Shown piece by piece: positions 43,656-52,594 of a stretch of DNA of 64,000 nt. The stretch lies in NCBI RefSeq assembly GCF_900114495.1, contig NZ_FOZI01000001.1:949469-1013468 (forward strand). Direction: 5' to 3'. Made by a program: the position numbers and the translations under genes. Positions within the stretch are counted from its first letter, which is position 1, and every line of letters starts with the position of its first letter. Source of the stretch: Dyella sp. OK004. GTDB lineage: Bacteria; Pseudomonadota; Gammaproteobacteria; Xanthomonadales; Rhodanobacteraceae. The notes under the pieces were generated by a model. The model was given only the letters and a program-made list of their open reading frames with translations, was not told the DNA's origin and did no database searches.

Positions 43656-43856
43656 TCAATGGAATAGCCATAGTCCGGCGGCGCCGAACATGCAGACGAA
43701 TAAGGCAAGCCGGAACAGCGGCGGATGCCAGACGAAGCGATAGAGACCGAAGCGGCCGACGAGGGTGTCCACCAGCCACAGCAACAGCAGGCAGGCCCCG
43801 AACACCAGCAGCAGGCCGGGCACCAGGGCGTCAGCAAGGGCGATTTCACGAGGCAT
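43656..43856 (-). CDS. DUF1656 small membrane protein (AaeX-like)
   Basis: 66 residues: MPREIALADALVPGLLLVFG, a first helix, then RFGLYRFVWHPPLFRLALFV as a second. The Trp-His-Pro-Pro-Leu segment is the family mark. Its start overlaps the 3' end of the FUSC gene by 11 bp, and the HlyD gene begins 22 bp after its stop. The same order of genes is found at E. coli aaeXAB in part. It likely aids assembly or function of the efflux pump. Confidence 0.88.
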   Translation of the reverse strand: MPREIALADALVPGLLLVFGACLLLLWLVDTLVGRFGLYRFVWHPPLFRLALFVCMFGAAGLWLFH

Positions 43857-45975
43857 GGTTAGGCTCCGCTGAGGACTGGATGTAAGGCGCCATGGCCGAT
43901 TCGTCATCGCGCAGCGCGCTGCGCAGCAAATGCAGATGCGCCAGCGCTGATTGGCAGCTGCCGCGCGCGTGCTCCAGATGCTGCGAGGTGACGGCGATGG
44001 CACGATCGACTGCGGCATCCGCCTGCCGCCAGGCTTCCGCACCAGGCTGCTGATACAGGCGCGCAATCGCCTGCACTGCGCCGCTCACCACCGTGCCGAC
44101 GGCAGCTGGGAAATTCACGTGGGCCATGTCCCGGCGCAGCTCGATCACGGCGCGGCCGCATTCGTGCACCGACAAGGCCCAGGCCAGCAGGCTGCGCGAC
44201 TCGTCGCTGTCCTGCCGGGTATACGCAACCACCTGCTGGAAGATGTCGCGATTGACGCTCTCGAAGCGATAAAGCAGACCTTCCAGCGGCGCCGTGGCGG
44301 CCTGCACCACTTGCCGGCGCAACTGCACCAGCTGGCGGCGGCGCTGCCAGCCTGAACCTGTCACTGCCGGTACAAACACAAACGCCACCGCGGTCAGACC
44401 AAGACCCACGACCTGCGCGATGGCGTCGTTGAGGAAGTGGGTGGGGTCGTACACCATCGGGTTCTTCAGGGCGAGGATGTACACGTAACCCAGCGTGTAG
44501 CCCGCCCCCACGCCTGGCAGTGCGTTGCGCGTGGTGAGATAGGGGCCGATCAGCAGGAACGGCAATGTGGCGATGATCAGCATGGTGAAGCCGTCGCCGC
44601 CTGGCAGCAGCCAGAAGGTGACGACGTAACCCGCGACCATGCCGGCGACATAACCGATCAGGGTATTGACGATGCCCGTCATCGGATGCGCCGACGCACC
44701 GAACAGGCCGCTGAAGATGGTCGCCAACAGCATCGCGCTGGAGCCAAACGGCCAGCCGCTCATCAGCCAGAACACGCTCAGCGCGGACATGGTCAGGAAG
44801 GTACGCAATACGCTGACGCCGGCGCCGAGATAATCGTTGCCACGACGGAAGTGCACCGTCTCCACGCTGCCGCTCAGGTTGCCGGCGCGCAGCGAGGCTT
44901 CGAGCGAGGTGAAGTCGCGCATCTCGCTGGCAAAGCGGCGCAGCAGGTTGGCGCCGGTGTCGAATTCCAGCCAGGTGGCTTGCGGCAGATTCGCTCGCAA
45001 GTTCGCGGCCAGTGGCGGCAATACTTCTTCGCAGGCCAACAAGCGCGGCGCCAGCGAGGCGGGATCCTGCTGCATGGCCGGCTCTGGCGACAATGCTTCG
45101 CCGATGGGTGCGTAGAGAGCGATCAGCGCGGCCGCCACCTTGTCGTGGTCACTGCGCTGCAGACGGTTGATCAAGTGATGCACGGACTGGAAGCTGGTCG
45201 AAGCCGCCATATAGCGCTGGTTGAGCAGGCGCATGCGACTGCTGCGGGCGCGCGCCTCCGGGTCTTCGAAGATCACCGATGCGCGCAGGTCTTCCAGTTG
45301 CACGGCGGCGCGCACAAAGCGCATGTGCGCCTGCTCCATCTCGCGACGGGGAATGCTGCCGCCGGTGCTGCCGCGGGCGAAATCGATGAAATGCGCGAAG
45401 TATTCGCGCGCGCTCCGCCGCAGCAGCAGGCGCAGCCGTTCGGGCAACACCACGTCGCTGACGACGCCGGAGACGATGATGCCGAGCAGCACTTCACTCA
45501 CGCGCATCACCGCCGAGTCGAACACCGCCAGCGGATTGCTTACCGCCGGCAGCGTGACAATCGCGGCCGTATAACCCGCGAGCACGAAGCCGTAGGCAGC
45601 AAAGTTGCGATACAGCGTGGCGCCGCCGGCACATAGCGCCACCCACAGCGATAGGCTCAGCAGGAACAGTTCGCGCTGTTGCGGAAACAGGCTCATCAGC
45701 GTCAGCCCGAACAGGCTGCCGGCCAGTGTGCCCAGCGCGCGATAGAAACTCTTCGCCAGCACCATGCCGCTCTGCGGGTGCATGACGATGGAGACGGTGA
45801 TCATCGCCGTGGCCGGCTGCTCCAACTGGAACAACATCGCGAGCCAGCAGGTGATGTACATCGCCAGCACGGTCTTGGCGACGAAGATCCACGCGACCCG
45901 CTCTTCCGCCATGAACGCGGCCAGCCATGGCCAGCGCGGTGCGGATGCCGGAGTTGCTTGTGTCGCGGCGGACAT
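43846..45975 (-). CDS. FUSC-family inner-membrane efflux protein (AaeB-like)
   Basis: 709 residues with two membrane blocks: helices at residues about 30-170 and 370-520, separated by a large soluble part. Family features are MYITCWLAMLFQLEQPATAM and the second block LIGYVAGMVAGYVVTFWLLPG. The protein pairs with the HlyD adaptor encoded two genes on. It is 6 bp downstream of the MarR gene, so translation is coupled or nearly so. Substrates are likely aromatic acids or toxic organics by comparison with AaeB. Confidence 0.92.
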   Translation of the reverse strand: MSAATQATPASAPRWPWLAAFMAEERVAWIFVAKTVLAMYITCWLAMLFQLEQPATAMITVSIVMHPQSGMVLAKSFYRALGTLAGSLFGLTLMSLFPQQRELFLLSLSLWVALCAGGATLYRNFAAYGFVLAGYTAAIVTLPAVSNPLAVFDSAVMRVSEVLLGIIVSGVVSDVVLPERLRLLLRRSAREYFAHFIDFARGSTGGSIPRREMEQAHMRFVRAAVQLEDLRASVIFEDPEARARSSRMRLLNQRYMAASTSFQSVHHLINRLQRSDHDKVAAALIALYAPIGEALSPEPAMQQDPASLAPRLLACEEVLPPLAANLRANLPQATWLEFDTGANLLRRFASEMRDFTSLEASLRAGNLSGSVETVHFRRGNDYLGAGVSVLRTFLTMSALSVFWLMSGWPFGSSAMLLATIFSGLFGASAHPMTGIVNTLIGYVAGMVAGYVVTFWLLPGGDGFTMLIIATLPFLLIGPYLTTRNALPGVGAGYTLGYVYILALKNPMVYDPTHFLNDAIAQVVGLGLTAVAFVFVPAVTGSGWQRRRQLVQLRRQVVQAATAPLEGLLYRFESVNRDIFQQVVAYTRQDSDESRSLLAWALSVHECGRAVIELRRDMAHVNFPAAVGTVVSGAVQAIARLYQQPGAEAWRQADAAVDRAIAVTSQHLEHARGSCQSALAHLHLLRSALRDDESAMAPYIQSSAEPNHAS

Positions 45976-45980
45976 AGGGC

Positions 45981-46475
45981 TCAGGCCTGATCGAGGTGAT
46001 CGAGGAATTTCTTGAGCAGTTTTTCCAGCTGCGCTGCTTCGCGCGGCTGCAGGCCGCCGGCCTGTCGCTCCAGCAGAGCGCAGACATCGGGCAGGAAGCC
46101 TTCGATCATCGCCAACCCCTCCGCCGTCAGGGTGAGCGTGACCTTGCGGCGATCTTCGTCGCTGGCGGTGCGCTCGATCAGGCGCTTATCGCACAGCTCA
46201 TTGGTAAGCCGCGTGATGTTGGCCGACTTCTCGCCGGCCGCATCGGCCAGCTGCGAGGGGTTGAGCGTGTAGCCCTCGGTGCCGTACAGCATCATCAGGA
46301 TGTTGTACTCGGGGTGGTTGATGCCCCAGGGCTTGAGCATGGCGTTGGCGTCATCGTGCACACGCTTGTAGATGTGCTTGACCAGGCGCACCAGCACCGC
46401 CGGGTCGCGCGGAAAGGCCGGGTATTGCCGGCAGGTGATCGCCAGTCGCTGTTCGGTGGGGAGGAAGCTGCTCAT
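45981..46475 (-). CDS. MarR-family transcriptional regulator
   Basis: 164 residues with a winged helix-turn-helix: GYTLNPSQLADAAGEKSANI, then TRLTNELCDKRLIERTASDE and the DEDRRKV wing, typical of MarR/EmrR. The ATG at 46475 gives MSSFLPTEQRL. It is the first gene of the efflux operon, so it probably represses that operon until a ligand binds. A perfect GTACAT-AA-ATGTAC palindrome about 33 bp upstream of the start is a likely operator. Confidence 0.93.
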   Translation of the reverse strand: MSSFLPTEQRLAITCRQYPAFPRDPAVLVRLVKHIYKRVHDDANAMLKPWGINHPEYNILMMLYGTEGYTLNPSQLADAAGEKSANITRLTNELCDKRLIERTASDEDRRKVTLTLTAEGLAMIEGFLPDVCALLERQAGGLQPREAAQLEKLLKKFLDHLDQA

Positions 46476-46507
46476 GGGAATGGGCCTGGGTGACGACTGT
46501 GTATTTA

Positions 46508-46521
46508 GTACATAAATGTAC
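46508..46521. promoter_or_regulatory. Candidate MarR operator
   Basis: GTACAT AA ATGTAC is a perfect inverted repeat with 6-bp arms, within an AT-rich run unlike the surrounding GC-rich DNA. It lies 33-46 bp upstream of the marR start and overlaps TTGATT, a possible -35 element on the minus strand. MarR proteins usually bind 16-20 bp palindromes over the promoter, so autoregulation is the inference. Confidence 0.55.
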
Positions 46522-46570
46522 AATCAATTTGTGAATATTATGCCGATCGAAGCCGGCTCGCAAGCGCGCA

Positions 46571-46600
46571 AAAAGAAAGCGCCCCTTGCGGGGCGCTTTT
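46571..46600 (-). terminator. Intrinsic terminator after the DUF4156 lipoprotein gene
   Basis: AAAGCGCCCC (46576-46585) pairs with GGGGCGCTTT (46590-46599) around a 4-nt loop. Read on the minus strand it is followed by TCTTTTT, so it ends transcription of the lipoprotein gene whose stop is at 46640. TTTT also lies on the other side, so it may work both ways. Confidence 0.8.
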
Positions 46601-46639
46601 GCGTTGCCTGGATCTATAGGTGACCAGCGGAAGCAGGCA

Positions 46640-47044
46640 TTAGCCCTTTACGGGGAAAGTCTCCGCATTCCCCGGCGTGGCCGATTGCCCTGCCGGCGGC
46701 GGTGCCGGGTGACTCGGCGCCGGACGGTTGGCGCCACACTGGTAAGCACCCCACGGCTGCGAGCCTTCGGAGGGCTCGGCCAGCGGCTTGACGGTGTCGG
46801 CGTGCATCTTGGCGGCCTCGTTGCGGGCCATCACTTCCAGCTCGTCGCGCACCGTAATGTCGTTGCGATTGACCGGGCCGACGCGGTTCATCACCGACAC
46901 CGTGACTTTGCCTAGCTCCTTGCAGGAGGACACGTCGCCACTCCAGGCGGTGCGCACGTTCTTGGCCGCATCGTCGAGGGTGATACCCCAGGTGCAGGCG
47001 CCGAGCAGCGCGATGGGAACGAGCAGCAGCAGGGTCTTGCGCAT
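46640..47044 (-). CDS. DUF4156 lipoprotein
   Basis: 134 residues with signal peptide MRKTLLLLVPIALLGAC and lipobox LGAC (Cys17). The domain contains SSCKELGKVTVSVMN and RDELEVMARNEAAKM, matching the small DUF4156 lipoproteins of proteobacteria. The C-terminal tail is Pro/Ala-rich and low in complexity. Function unknown. It sits between two terminators and is likely transcribed alone. Confidence 0.83.
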   Translation of the reverse strand: MRKTLLLLVPIALLGACTWGITLDDAAKNVRTAWSGDVSSCKELGKVTVSVMNRVGPVNRNDITVRDELEVMARNEAAKMHADTVKPLAEPSEGSQPWGAYQCGANRPAPSHPAPPPAGQSATPGNAETFPVKG

Positions 47045-47065
47045 GAGTCACTCCGGATATCAGCC

Positions 47066-47097
47066 ATAAAGAAAAGCCGGGCAGTTCCCTGCCCGGC
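47066..47097 (-). terminator. Intrinsic terminator after the M16 peptidase gene
   Basis: GCCGGGCAG (47076-47084) pairs with CTGCCCGGC (47089-47097) around TTCC. On the minus strand it is followed by TTTTCTTTAT. It lies 76 bp after the M16 gene stop and before the DUF4156 gene start. Confidence 0.8.
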
Positions 47098-47172
47098 CCA
47101 CATCCTAGCGTGAGGATGCATCGACAACCCAAGCACGGCTGAACAGGCGCGATCCCGAGCCTGTCGCCCTGC

Positions 47173-50052
47173 TTACTTACCGGACTTGGCCTTCGCCTTG
47201 ACCGGCTTGCCGTCGGCGTCGATCACCTGCACCTCACCGAGCTTCAGTGCGCGCACCGGCTGCTCGATCTTCTTCAGGTCGCCCACGATCACCCAGGTCA
47301 GCGCCTGCGGATGCACAATCTCCTTGATCGCCGCTTCCGCCGACGGCTGCTCCACCGCTTCGGTGCGCTGCTTGAGCGTTTGCACGTAATCGTCGGGACG
47401 GCCGTACTGCACGATCTCGCTGACCGCGCTGAGCACCGCCGAGGCGGTCTCGAAGCTGCCGGGCAGGCCGCGGATGTTGGCGGCCTTGATCTTGTCCACC
47501 TCTTGCTGGGTCAGCGGCTTGTCGCCGACCACGGCCACCGATTCCTTGAGTACTTCATGGGCGGATTCGGCGGTCTTGTCGGTCTGCACCGGTGCAAACA
47601 TCAGGAACGGGCGCTGGCCGAGGGCATCGCGCAGGAAGCTGCCTGCGCCGTAGGCCCAGCGCTTGTCCTCACGCAGATTCATATTGAGGCGCGAGGTGAA
47701 GCTGCCGCCGAAGGCGCCGTTGGCGACATCGATGTCGATGTCGTTGGGCGCCTTGCTCGACGGTGCCAGCAGGCCGGCCAGGATCAGCGACTGCGGTGCA
47801 TCCGGGCGGTCGATCAGGAACACGCGCGGCTTCGGCTGTGCCGCCACCGTGGCGATGTTCTTTTTCGGCAGCGGGGTGGCCGGTGCCTTCCAGTCATCGA
47901 ACACGGCTTCCAGCTGCGGAATGATCTGCGACAACGTGGTATCGCCGGCGACCAGGATCTTCACGTTGTCCGGGCGCAACCAGGCATGCTGGAACGCGGC
48001 GAGATCCGCCGCGGTGAGCGACTTGATCGCGGCCTCGGTGCCACTGCCGGTGAACGGAATGCCATAGGCGTGGTTTGCGCCATACAGCAGCGGCGGCAAG
48101 GTGCGCAGGGCCAGGCCGGTGGGCTGGGTCTTTTCCTGTGCAATGTTAGCCAGCCACTGGCCGCGCACGCGCTCGATGTCGTCCGCCTTGAAGGCCGGGT
48201 TGCGCACGATGTCGGCGAACAGTTCCAGCGACGGCTTCAACTGATCGTTGAGCGCGTTGAGCGATGCCGTGCAGGTATCCAGGCCGCAACCGACGCTGGT
48301 GATGGCGCCAAGGCGCTGCCTGCGCTTGGCCACTTCCACCGAGTCGAGGCTCTTGGTGCTCTCGTTCATCAACGTGGTGGCGAAGCTGGCCGTGCCGAGC
48401 TTGTGGCCTTGGTCGGCGGCGTAGCCGGCGTTGAACTGCAGCTGCACGTGCGTGACCGGAATGGTATGACGCTGCGCCAGCACCACTTCGATGCCGTTCT
48501 TCAGCTTGCCGCGTTCGAGTTTGGGAAAGCTCAGGTCAGGGAACTGATTGACCTCGGGCACGCCCTTGGCGCGATCGACGTCGTTCTTGCCGACACTGTA
48601 GTTCTGCGCGGCCGGCAGCTTCGCCTGCGGACGGCCGGTGGCATCGCCCAGCGCGGCCACCTTGGCGTCTTCCGACTCGGGATTGAAGTCCTTGCCCGCG
48701 GGCAGCACGGTGAGCAGATAGTCGCCCTTGCTCAGCCACTTCTCGGCGGCCGCCTTGACGCTGGCGATGGTCGCCGTATCGATGCGCTCCAGATCTTTTT
48801 TGTACGCGCCCGGATCGCCGCGATAAACCTGACCTTCGGCCAGGATCACCGCCTTGCCACCAAAGCCGCCAACCTTCTCCAGGCCGCGCACGAAGGAGGC
48901 ACGGTTGCCCACCTTGGCGCGATCGAGTTCGTCCTGGGTCGGGCCTTCGGCGAGGAACTTCTTCAGTTCGTCAGCGATGGCTGCCTCGACTTTGGCCGGA
49001 TCCACGCCTTCCTTTACATCGGCCTGGATCTGGAACTGACTGGCCAGCGCGAACGGTGACACGCTGGCGGAGACGTCATCGACCAGTTTGTCCTGATAGA
49101 CCAGACGCTGATACAGACGCGAGGTCTTGCCGCCGCCGAGCGCGGTGGAGGCGAGGTCGAGCGAGATCATATCGTCGGTGCCCAGCTGCGGCACGACCCA
49201 GGTGCGATAGATGCGCGGCTGCGAAACGTGGTCGTGCTGGACGCCGCGAGAGGATTTCTCCAACGGCGTGATCCACGCCTGCTGGCGCGGCACCGGCGGG
49301 CCCGCCGGAATATCGCCAAAGTACTTGGCTACCTTTTCCTTGGCCTGGGCCACGGTGATGTCACCGGCCAGCACGATGGTGGTGTTGGCGGCGCCGTAAT
49401 AGTCGTGGAACCACTGCTTCACGTCGCCCAGCGAGGCCGCATCGAGATCAGCCATCGAACCGATGGTGTCGTGCTGATAGGGGTGATTGCCGGGATAGGT
49501 GTTGGAGAGGATGTTCTGGTCTACGCGGCCGTACGGGCGGTTCTCGCCCTGGCGCTTTTCGTTCTGCACCACGCCACGCTGCGTATCCAGTTCCTTCTGA
49601 CCAATGGCGCCGAGCAGGTGGCCCATGCGGTCGGATTCCATCCACAGCGCCATGTCCAGCGCAGTGGTCGGCACTGTCTCGAAGTAGTTGGTGCGGTCGA
49701 ACCAGGTAGTGCCGTTCATGTCGGTGGCACCGGCCAGTTCAAACGGCGCGAAATAAGTGCCCTTGTGGTTCTCCGAACCGGAGAACATCAGATGCTCGAA
49801 CAGATGTGCGAAACCGGTCTTGCCTTTGGGTTCGTCGCCGGAACCGACGTGGTACCAGATGCTGACCGCCACCACTGGCGCCTTGTGATCCTCGTGCACC
49901 ACCACGGTCAGACCGTTGGGCAAGGTGAAGCGGGTGAAAGCGATCTCGGGAGTGGTCTGGGTGGCGGACGCGGGCACGGCGACAGCCGGCACCGAGACCA
50001 CACCACCGAACGTCAGTAGCCCGGCAATAAGCATGGCAAGGGGCTTGCGCAT
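47173..50052 (-). CDS. M16 family zinc metallopeptidase, two-domain (pitrilysin-like)
   Basis: 959 residues, signal peptide MRKPLAMLIAGLLTFGGVVS. The inverted zinc motif HLFEH is at residues 83-87, with the third Glu about 75 residues further in ELDTQRGVVQNEKRQG. A second, inactive M16 domain covers the C-terminal half (from about residue 500). An AGGAGG lies 6 bp before the ATG, which fixes the start at 50052. Such proteins degrade periplasmic peptides in Xanthomonadales. The gene is single, with a terminator after it. Confidence 0.93.
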   Translation of the reverse strand: MRKPLAMLIAGLLTFGGVVSVPAVAVPASATQTTPEIAFTRFTLPNGLTVVVHEDHKAPVVAVSIWYHVGSGDEPKGKTGFAHLFEHLMFSGSENHKGTYFAPFELAGATDMNGTTWFDRTNYFETVPTTALDMALWMESDRMGHLLGAIGQKELDTQRGVVQNEKRQGENRPYGRVDQNILSNTYPGNHPYQHDTIGSMADLDAASLGDVKQWFHDYYGAANTTIVLAGDITVAQAKEKVAKYFGDIPAGPPVPRQQAWITPLEKSSRGVQHDHVSQPRIYRTWVVPQLGTDDMISLDLASTALGGGKTSRLYQRLVYQDKLVDDVSASVSPFALASQFQIQADVKEGVDPAKVEAAIADELKKFLAEGPTQDELDRAKVGNRASFVRGLEKVGGFGGKAVILAEGQVYRGDPGAYKKDLERIDTATIASVKAAAEKWLSKGDYLLTVLPAGKDFNPESEDAKVAALGDATGRPQAKLPAAQNYSVGKNDVDRAKGVPEVNQFPDLSFPKLERGKLKNGIEVVLAQRHTIPVTHVQLQFNAGYAADQGHKLGTASFATTLMNESTKSLDSVEVAKRRQRLGAITSVGCGLDTCTASLNALNDQLKPSLELFADIVRNPAFKADDIERVRGQWLANIAQEKTQPTGLALRTLPPLLYGANHAYGIPFTGSGTEAAIKSLTAADLAAFQHAWLRPDNVKILVAGDTTLSQIIPQLEAVFDDWKAPATPLPKKNIATVAAQPKPRVFLIDRPDAPQSLILAGLLAPSSKAPNDIDIDVANGAFGGSFTSRLNMNLREDKRWAYGAGSFLRDALGQRPFLMFAPVQTDKTAESAHEVLKESVAVVGDKPLTQQEVDKIKAANIRGLPGSFETASAVLSAVSEIVQYGRPDDYVQTLKQRTEAVEQPSAEAAIKEIVHPQALTWVIVGDLKKIEQPVRALKLGEVQVIDADGKPVKAKAKSGK

Positions 50053-50304
50053 GGGAACCTCCTGTTTCACGGAACCCCCGAGGCTAGTGGTCGCGTTGGG
50101 GAACCGCAAATGACGATCGACAGGGATGAAGGCGGCGTCCGGACACTGTCCGCTCGGCGCCGGCCGCTGTCCGCGGACAGCCAAGTGCGGCGACGCCTTT
50201 ACGCCAATCGTCGCCAAATCAATGCCTTGTGATCACCGAATGGGTTGGCACGGCGCTTGCCATAGAGGGGGTGTAGGACCCACTCATTCATCGGAGACAT
50301 GATC

Positions 50305-50508
50305 ATGAAATTCGAAGCCTTGATGTTGCGCGGCCTGTTCGTTGCCTGCCTGCTGGTATGCGGACTGATCCTGGGCGCGATGGTCACCGCCTCGCCCGAC
50401 GCAATTCGCCTGGCCGCCAATGGCAGCGCCGGCCAAGTGGTGATGGCGGCCCATGCACAATGCATGCTGCCGCCGGACGGTGTGGTCTGCCCGCGTATCG
50501 GCGGCTGA
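50305..50508 (+). CDS. Small membrane protein of unknown function
   Basis: 67 residues: MKFEALMLRGLFVACLLVCG and a hydrophobic helix to about residue 27, then a short polar tail with Cys residues in AQCMLPPDGVVCP. GGAGA lies 7 bp before the ATG at 50305; an ATG six bases earlier would be too close to it. The helix and tail resemble small exported or inner-membrane peptides. I do not recognise a family. It is divergent from the M16 peptidase gene. Confidence 0.6.
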   Translation: MKFEALMLRGLFVACLLVCGLILGAMVTASPDAIRLAANGSAGQVVMAAHAQCMLPPDGVVCPRIGG

Positions 50509-50559
50509 TCGCCGATACGCCGTTTTCGCATCGGCCCACGATGCCCTGATAATGGCCCG

Positions 50560-51024
50560 ATGCTGCATGTCATTCTTTTCCGCCCCGAGATACCGCCGAA
50601 CACCGGCAACGTGATCCGCCTGTGCGCCAATACCGGCGCCTCGCTGCACCTGATCCGGCCACTGGGCTTCGAGCTCGACGATGCGCGCCTGCGACGCGCC
50701 GGCCTGGACTATCACGAATACGCGCAGTTGGCCGTGCACGACGATCTGACCAGCTGCCTGGAAAGCATCGGCAAACCGCGTGTATTCGCCTTCTCCACAC
50801 GGGGACGCGTAGCGCATGTCGACGCGCGTTTCGCCGAAGGCGATGCCCTGTTGTTTGGTTGCGAAACCGCAGGCCTGCCGGGCCAGGTACTCGATGCGAT
50901 TCCCGAAGCGCAGCGCCTGCGCCTGCCGATGCGGCCGGACAGCCGTAGCCTCAATCTCTCCAATACCGTCGCCGTGGCCGTCTACGAAGCGTGGCGCCAG
51001 CTGGGTTTCACCGGCACGGCCTGA
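50560..51024 (+). CDS. trmL: tRNA (cytidine(34)-2'-O)-methyltransferase TrmL
   Basis: 154 residues of the SPOUT (trefoil-knot) methyltransferase class, the usual size. TrmL methylates the wobble base of tRNA-Leu isoacceptors. The knot is seen in [51 protein letters not shown] and [15 protein letters not shown]. It follows the small membrane protein gene by 51 bp. Confidence 0.94.
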   Translation: MLHVILFRPEIPPNTGNVIRLCANTGASLHLIRPLGFELDDARLRRAGLDYHEYAQLAVHDDLTSCLESIGKPRVFAFSTRGRVAHVDARFAEGDALLFGCETAGLPGQVLDAIPEAQRLRLPMRPDSRSLNLSNTVAVAVYEAWRQLGFTGTA

Positions 51025-51214
51025 AAGCCTGCCGGTCTTTTGAGATTCTTCTCATAGCCCTCTGAGCCCTTTCCGGCTCAAATACTTAGCGCGCCGGGGA
51101 TGGTCTTTGGCCGGCGCTGGCCCTCGGGAACCGGGGCGCCGCACAGCTCATTCATCGAGAACCGTCACTTGTCCGGCCATGCCGGGCACCGGCCGCGTGC
51201 GCGCGGAGAACGCC

Positions 51215-51886
51215 ATGTCTTTGATCGAACGCCTGCATCGCTCCGCCACTCCGACGCAATCCACCCTTTTCCACCTCGGCATGCTGTTGTTGGTGTCGTT
51301 GGCGATCGCGAATGCCTCGACACTGCGGGAAGCGGCTGCAATGACCGGCGAGCCGACCAGCATGAGCGAACAGACTGGCACCGACATCCTGGTGGTCCGC
51401 CCGGCCGCGCTCGCCGGGATCGTGCCGGGCGACGATGGGCACGAGGACGCGAGCGAGCCGCTGGCGATCGACGGCCTGGGCGGACTCGATCCCATCGTGA
51501 CCCTGATGCCGGTCGACCTCGCGCACATCACCTCGCAATTCGGCCATCGCACCGATCCTTTCAAACAAAAGCGTGCGTTCCATGCAGGCATCGATTTCGG
51601 CGCGCCGAGGGGCACACCGGTGCGCGCCGTCGCCGACGGCGTGGTGGTCACTTCAACCACCCAGCGCAGTTACGGCAAGGTGGTGGTGATCAAGCATGAG
51701 CATGGCTACCGAACGCTCTATGCACACAACTCGACGTTGCTGGTGAAGGCCGGCCAGGTCATCCATGCCGGCGACACGATCGCCAGGGTCGGCTCGACCG
51801 GTCGCTCCACCGGCTCGCACCTGCATTTCGAAGTGCATCGCAGCGGCGAGCGGGTCGACCCCAGCCCTTATCTGGTCGGCCTGTAG
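51215..51886 (+). CDS. M23 family metallopeptidase (LytM-like), membrane-anchored
   Basis: 223 residues. A membrane helix (STLFHLGMLLLVSLAIANA) near residues 17-35 anchors it; the LytM domain has HAGIDFGAPRGTPVRAVADG with the zinc His and Asp, then a His in HLHFEVHRSG. SQFGHRTDPF precedes the catalytic core, as in lysostaphin-type endopeptidases. CGGAGAA lies before the ATG at 51215. It likely trims peptidoglycan crosslinks or activates amidases. Confidence 0.9.
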   Translation: MSLIERLHRSATPTQSTLFHLGMLLLVSLAIANASTLREAAAMTGEPTSMSEQTGTDILVVRPAALAGIVPGDDGHEDASEPLAIDGLGGLDPIVTLMPVDLAHITSQFGHRTDPFKQKRAFHAGIDFGAPRGTPVRAVADGVVVTSTTQRSYGKVVVIKHEHGYRTLYAHNSTLLVKAGQVIHAGDTIARVGSTGRSTGSHLHFEVHRSGERVDPSPYLVGL

Positions 51887-51943
51887 GTCACGCAAACCAG
51901 CATCGACGAGTGACCCGCACCGCCCTGCCGCTACAATGCGGGC

Positions 51944-52594
51944 ATGACTGATCCCGCTTCCCGCTCTTTCCTGCCGCGTCCCTTGCGGGTTATCGCAGGC
52001 CACGCGCTGGAGACCGCGCTGAACCATGTCCTTTCGCTCGATCCCGACACAGTGCAGCGCCTGGCCGCGCTGAATGGGCGCAGTGTGCAGCTGCACTTGC
52101 AGGGGCCAAACCTGACGCTGGCAATCAGCGTGGAAGACAACCGACTCAAAGTCGGCCCTGCGCAAGACGACAGCCATCTGCGCGTCAGCGCGACGCCGGG
52201 CAGTCTGCTGGCGATGCTGCTGAAGCGCGATGACGACGGCGTCGCGCCCGGCAAGGTCGATATCGCCGGCGACGCGGAGCTCGCCCGACGCCTGGAAAAA
52301 CTTGCGAGCAAGTTCGCACCGGATTTCGAGGAAGCGTTCGCGCGCAGCTTCGGCGACGTGCTCGGCGTGCCGCTGGCCAAAGCGGTGCGCAAGGGGTTGG
52401 CTCATGCACGCGAAAGCGCCGGTCATCTGACCGAGGACACCGCCGACTGGCTGCGCGAAGAAGCGCGCGTCGCCATGGCACCGGGTGAAGTGGAAGGCTT
52501 CCTCGACGGCGTCGACACCCTGCGCGAACGCAGCGAGCGCCTGGAATCCCGCCTGGCCCGACTCGAGCAGAAACTGAAAGGAAACGCCGCGTGA
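51944..52594 (+). CDS. ubiJ: Ubiquinone biosynthesis accessory factor UbiJ
   Basis: 216 residues. The N-terminal SCP2-like lipid-binding domain spans about residues 15-115, with [20 protein letters not shown], and the C-terminal 50 residues are a coiled coil ([20 protein letters not shown]). UbiJ binds the isoprenoid tail in the Ubi complex. Its stop overlaps the GTG start of ubiB by 4 bp, which supports coupled translation. Confidence 0.92.
   Translation: MTDPASRSFLPRPLRVIAGHALETALNHVLSLDPDTVQRLAALNGRSVQLHLQGPNLTLAISVEDNRLKVGPAQDDSHLRVSATPGSLLAMLLKRDDDGVAPGKVDIAGDAELARRLEKLASKFAPDFEEAFARSFGDVLGVPLAKAVRKGLAHARESAGHLTEDTADWLREEARVAMAPGEVEGFLDGVDTLRERSERLESRLARLEQKLKGNAA

Noticed and set aside
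47311-49059. 582-codon open frame on the plus strand opposite the M16 gene
   Set aside because: The M16 frame has the zinc motif, a signal peptide and an AGGAGG site; the antisense frame has none of these.
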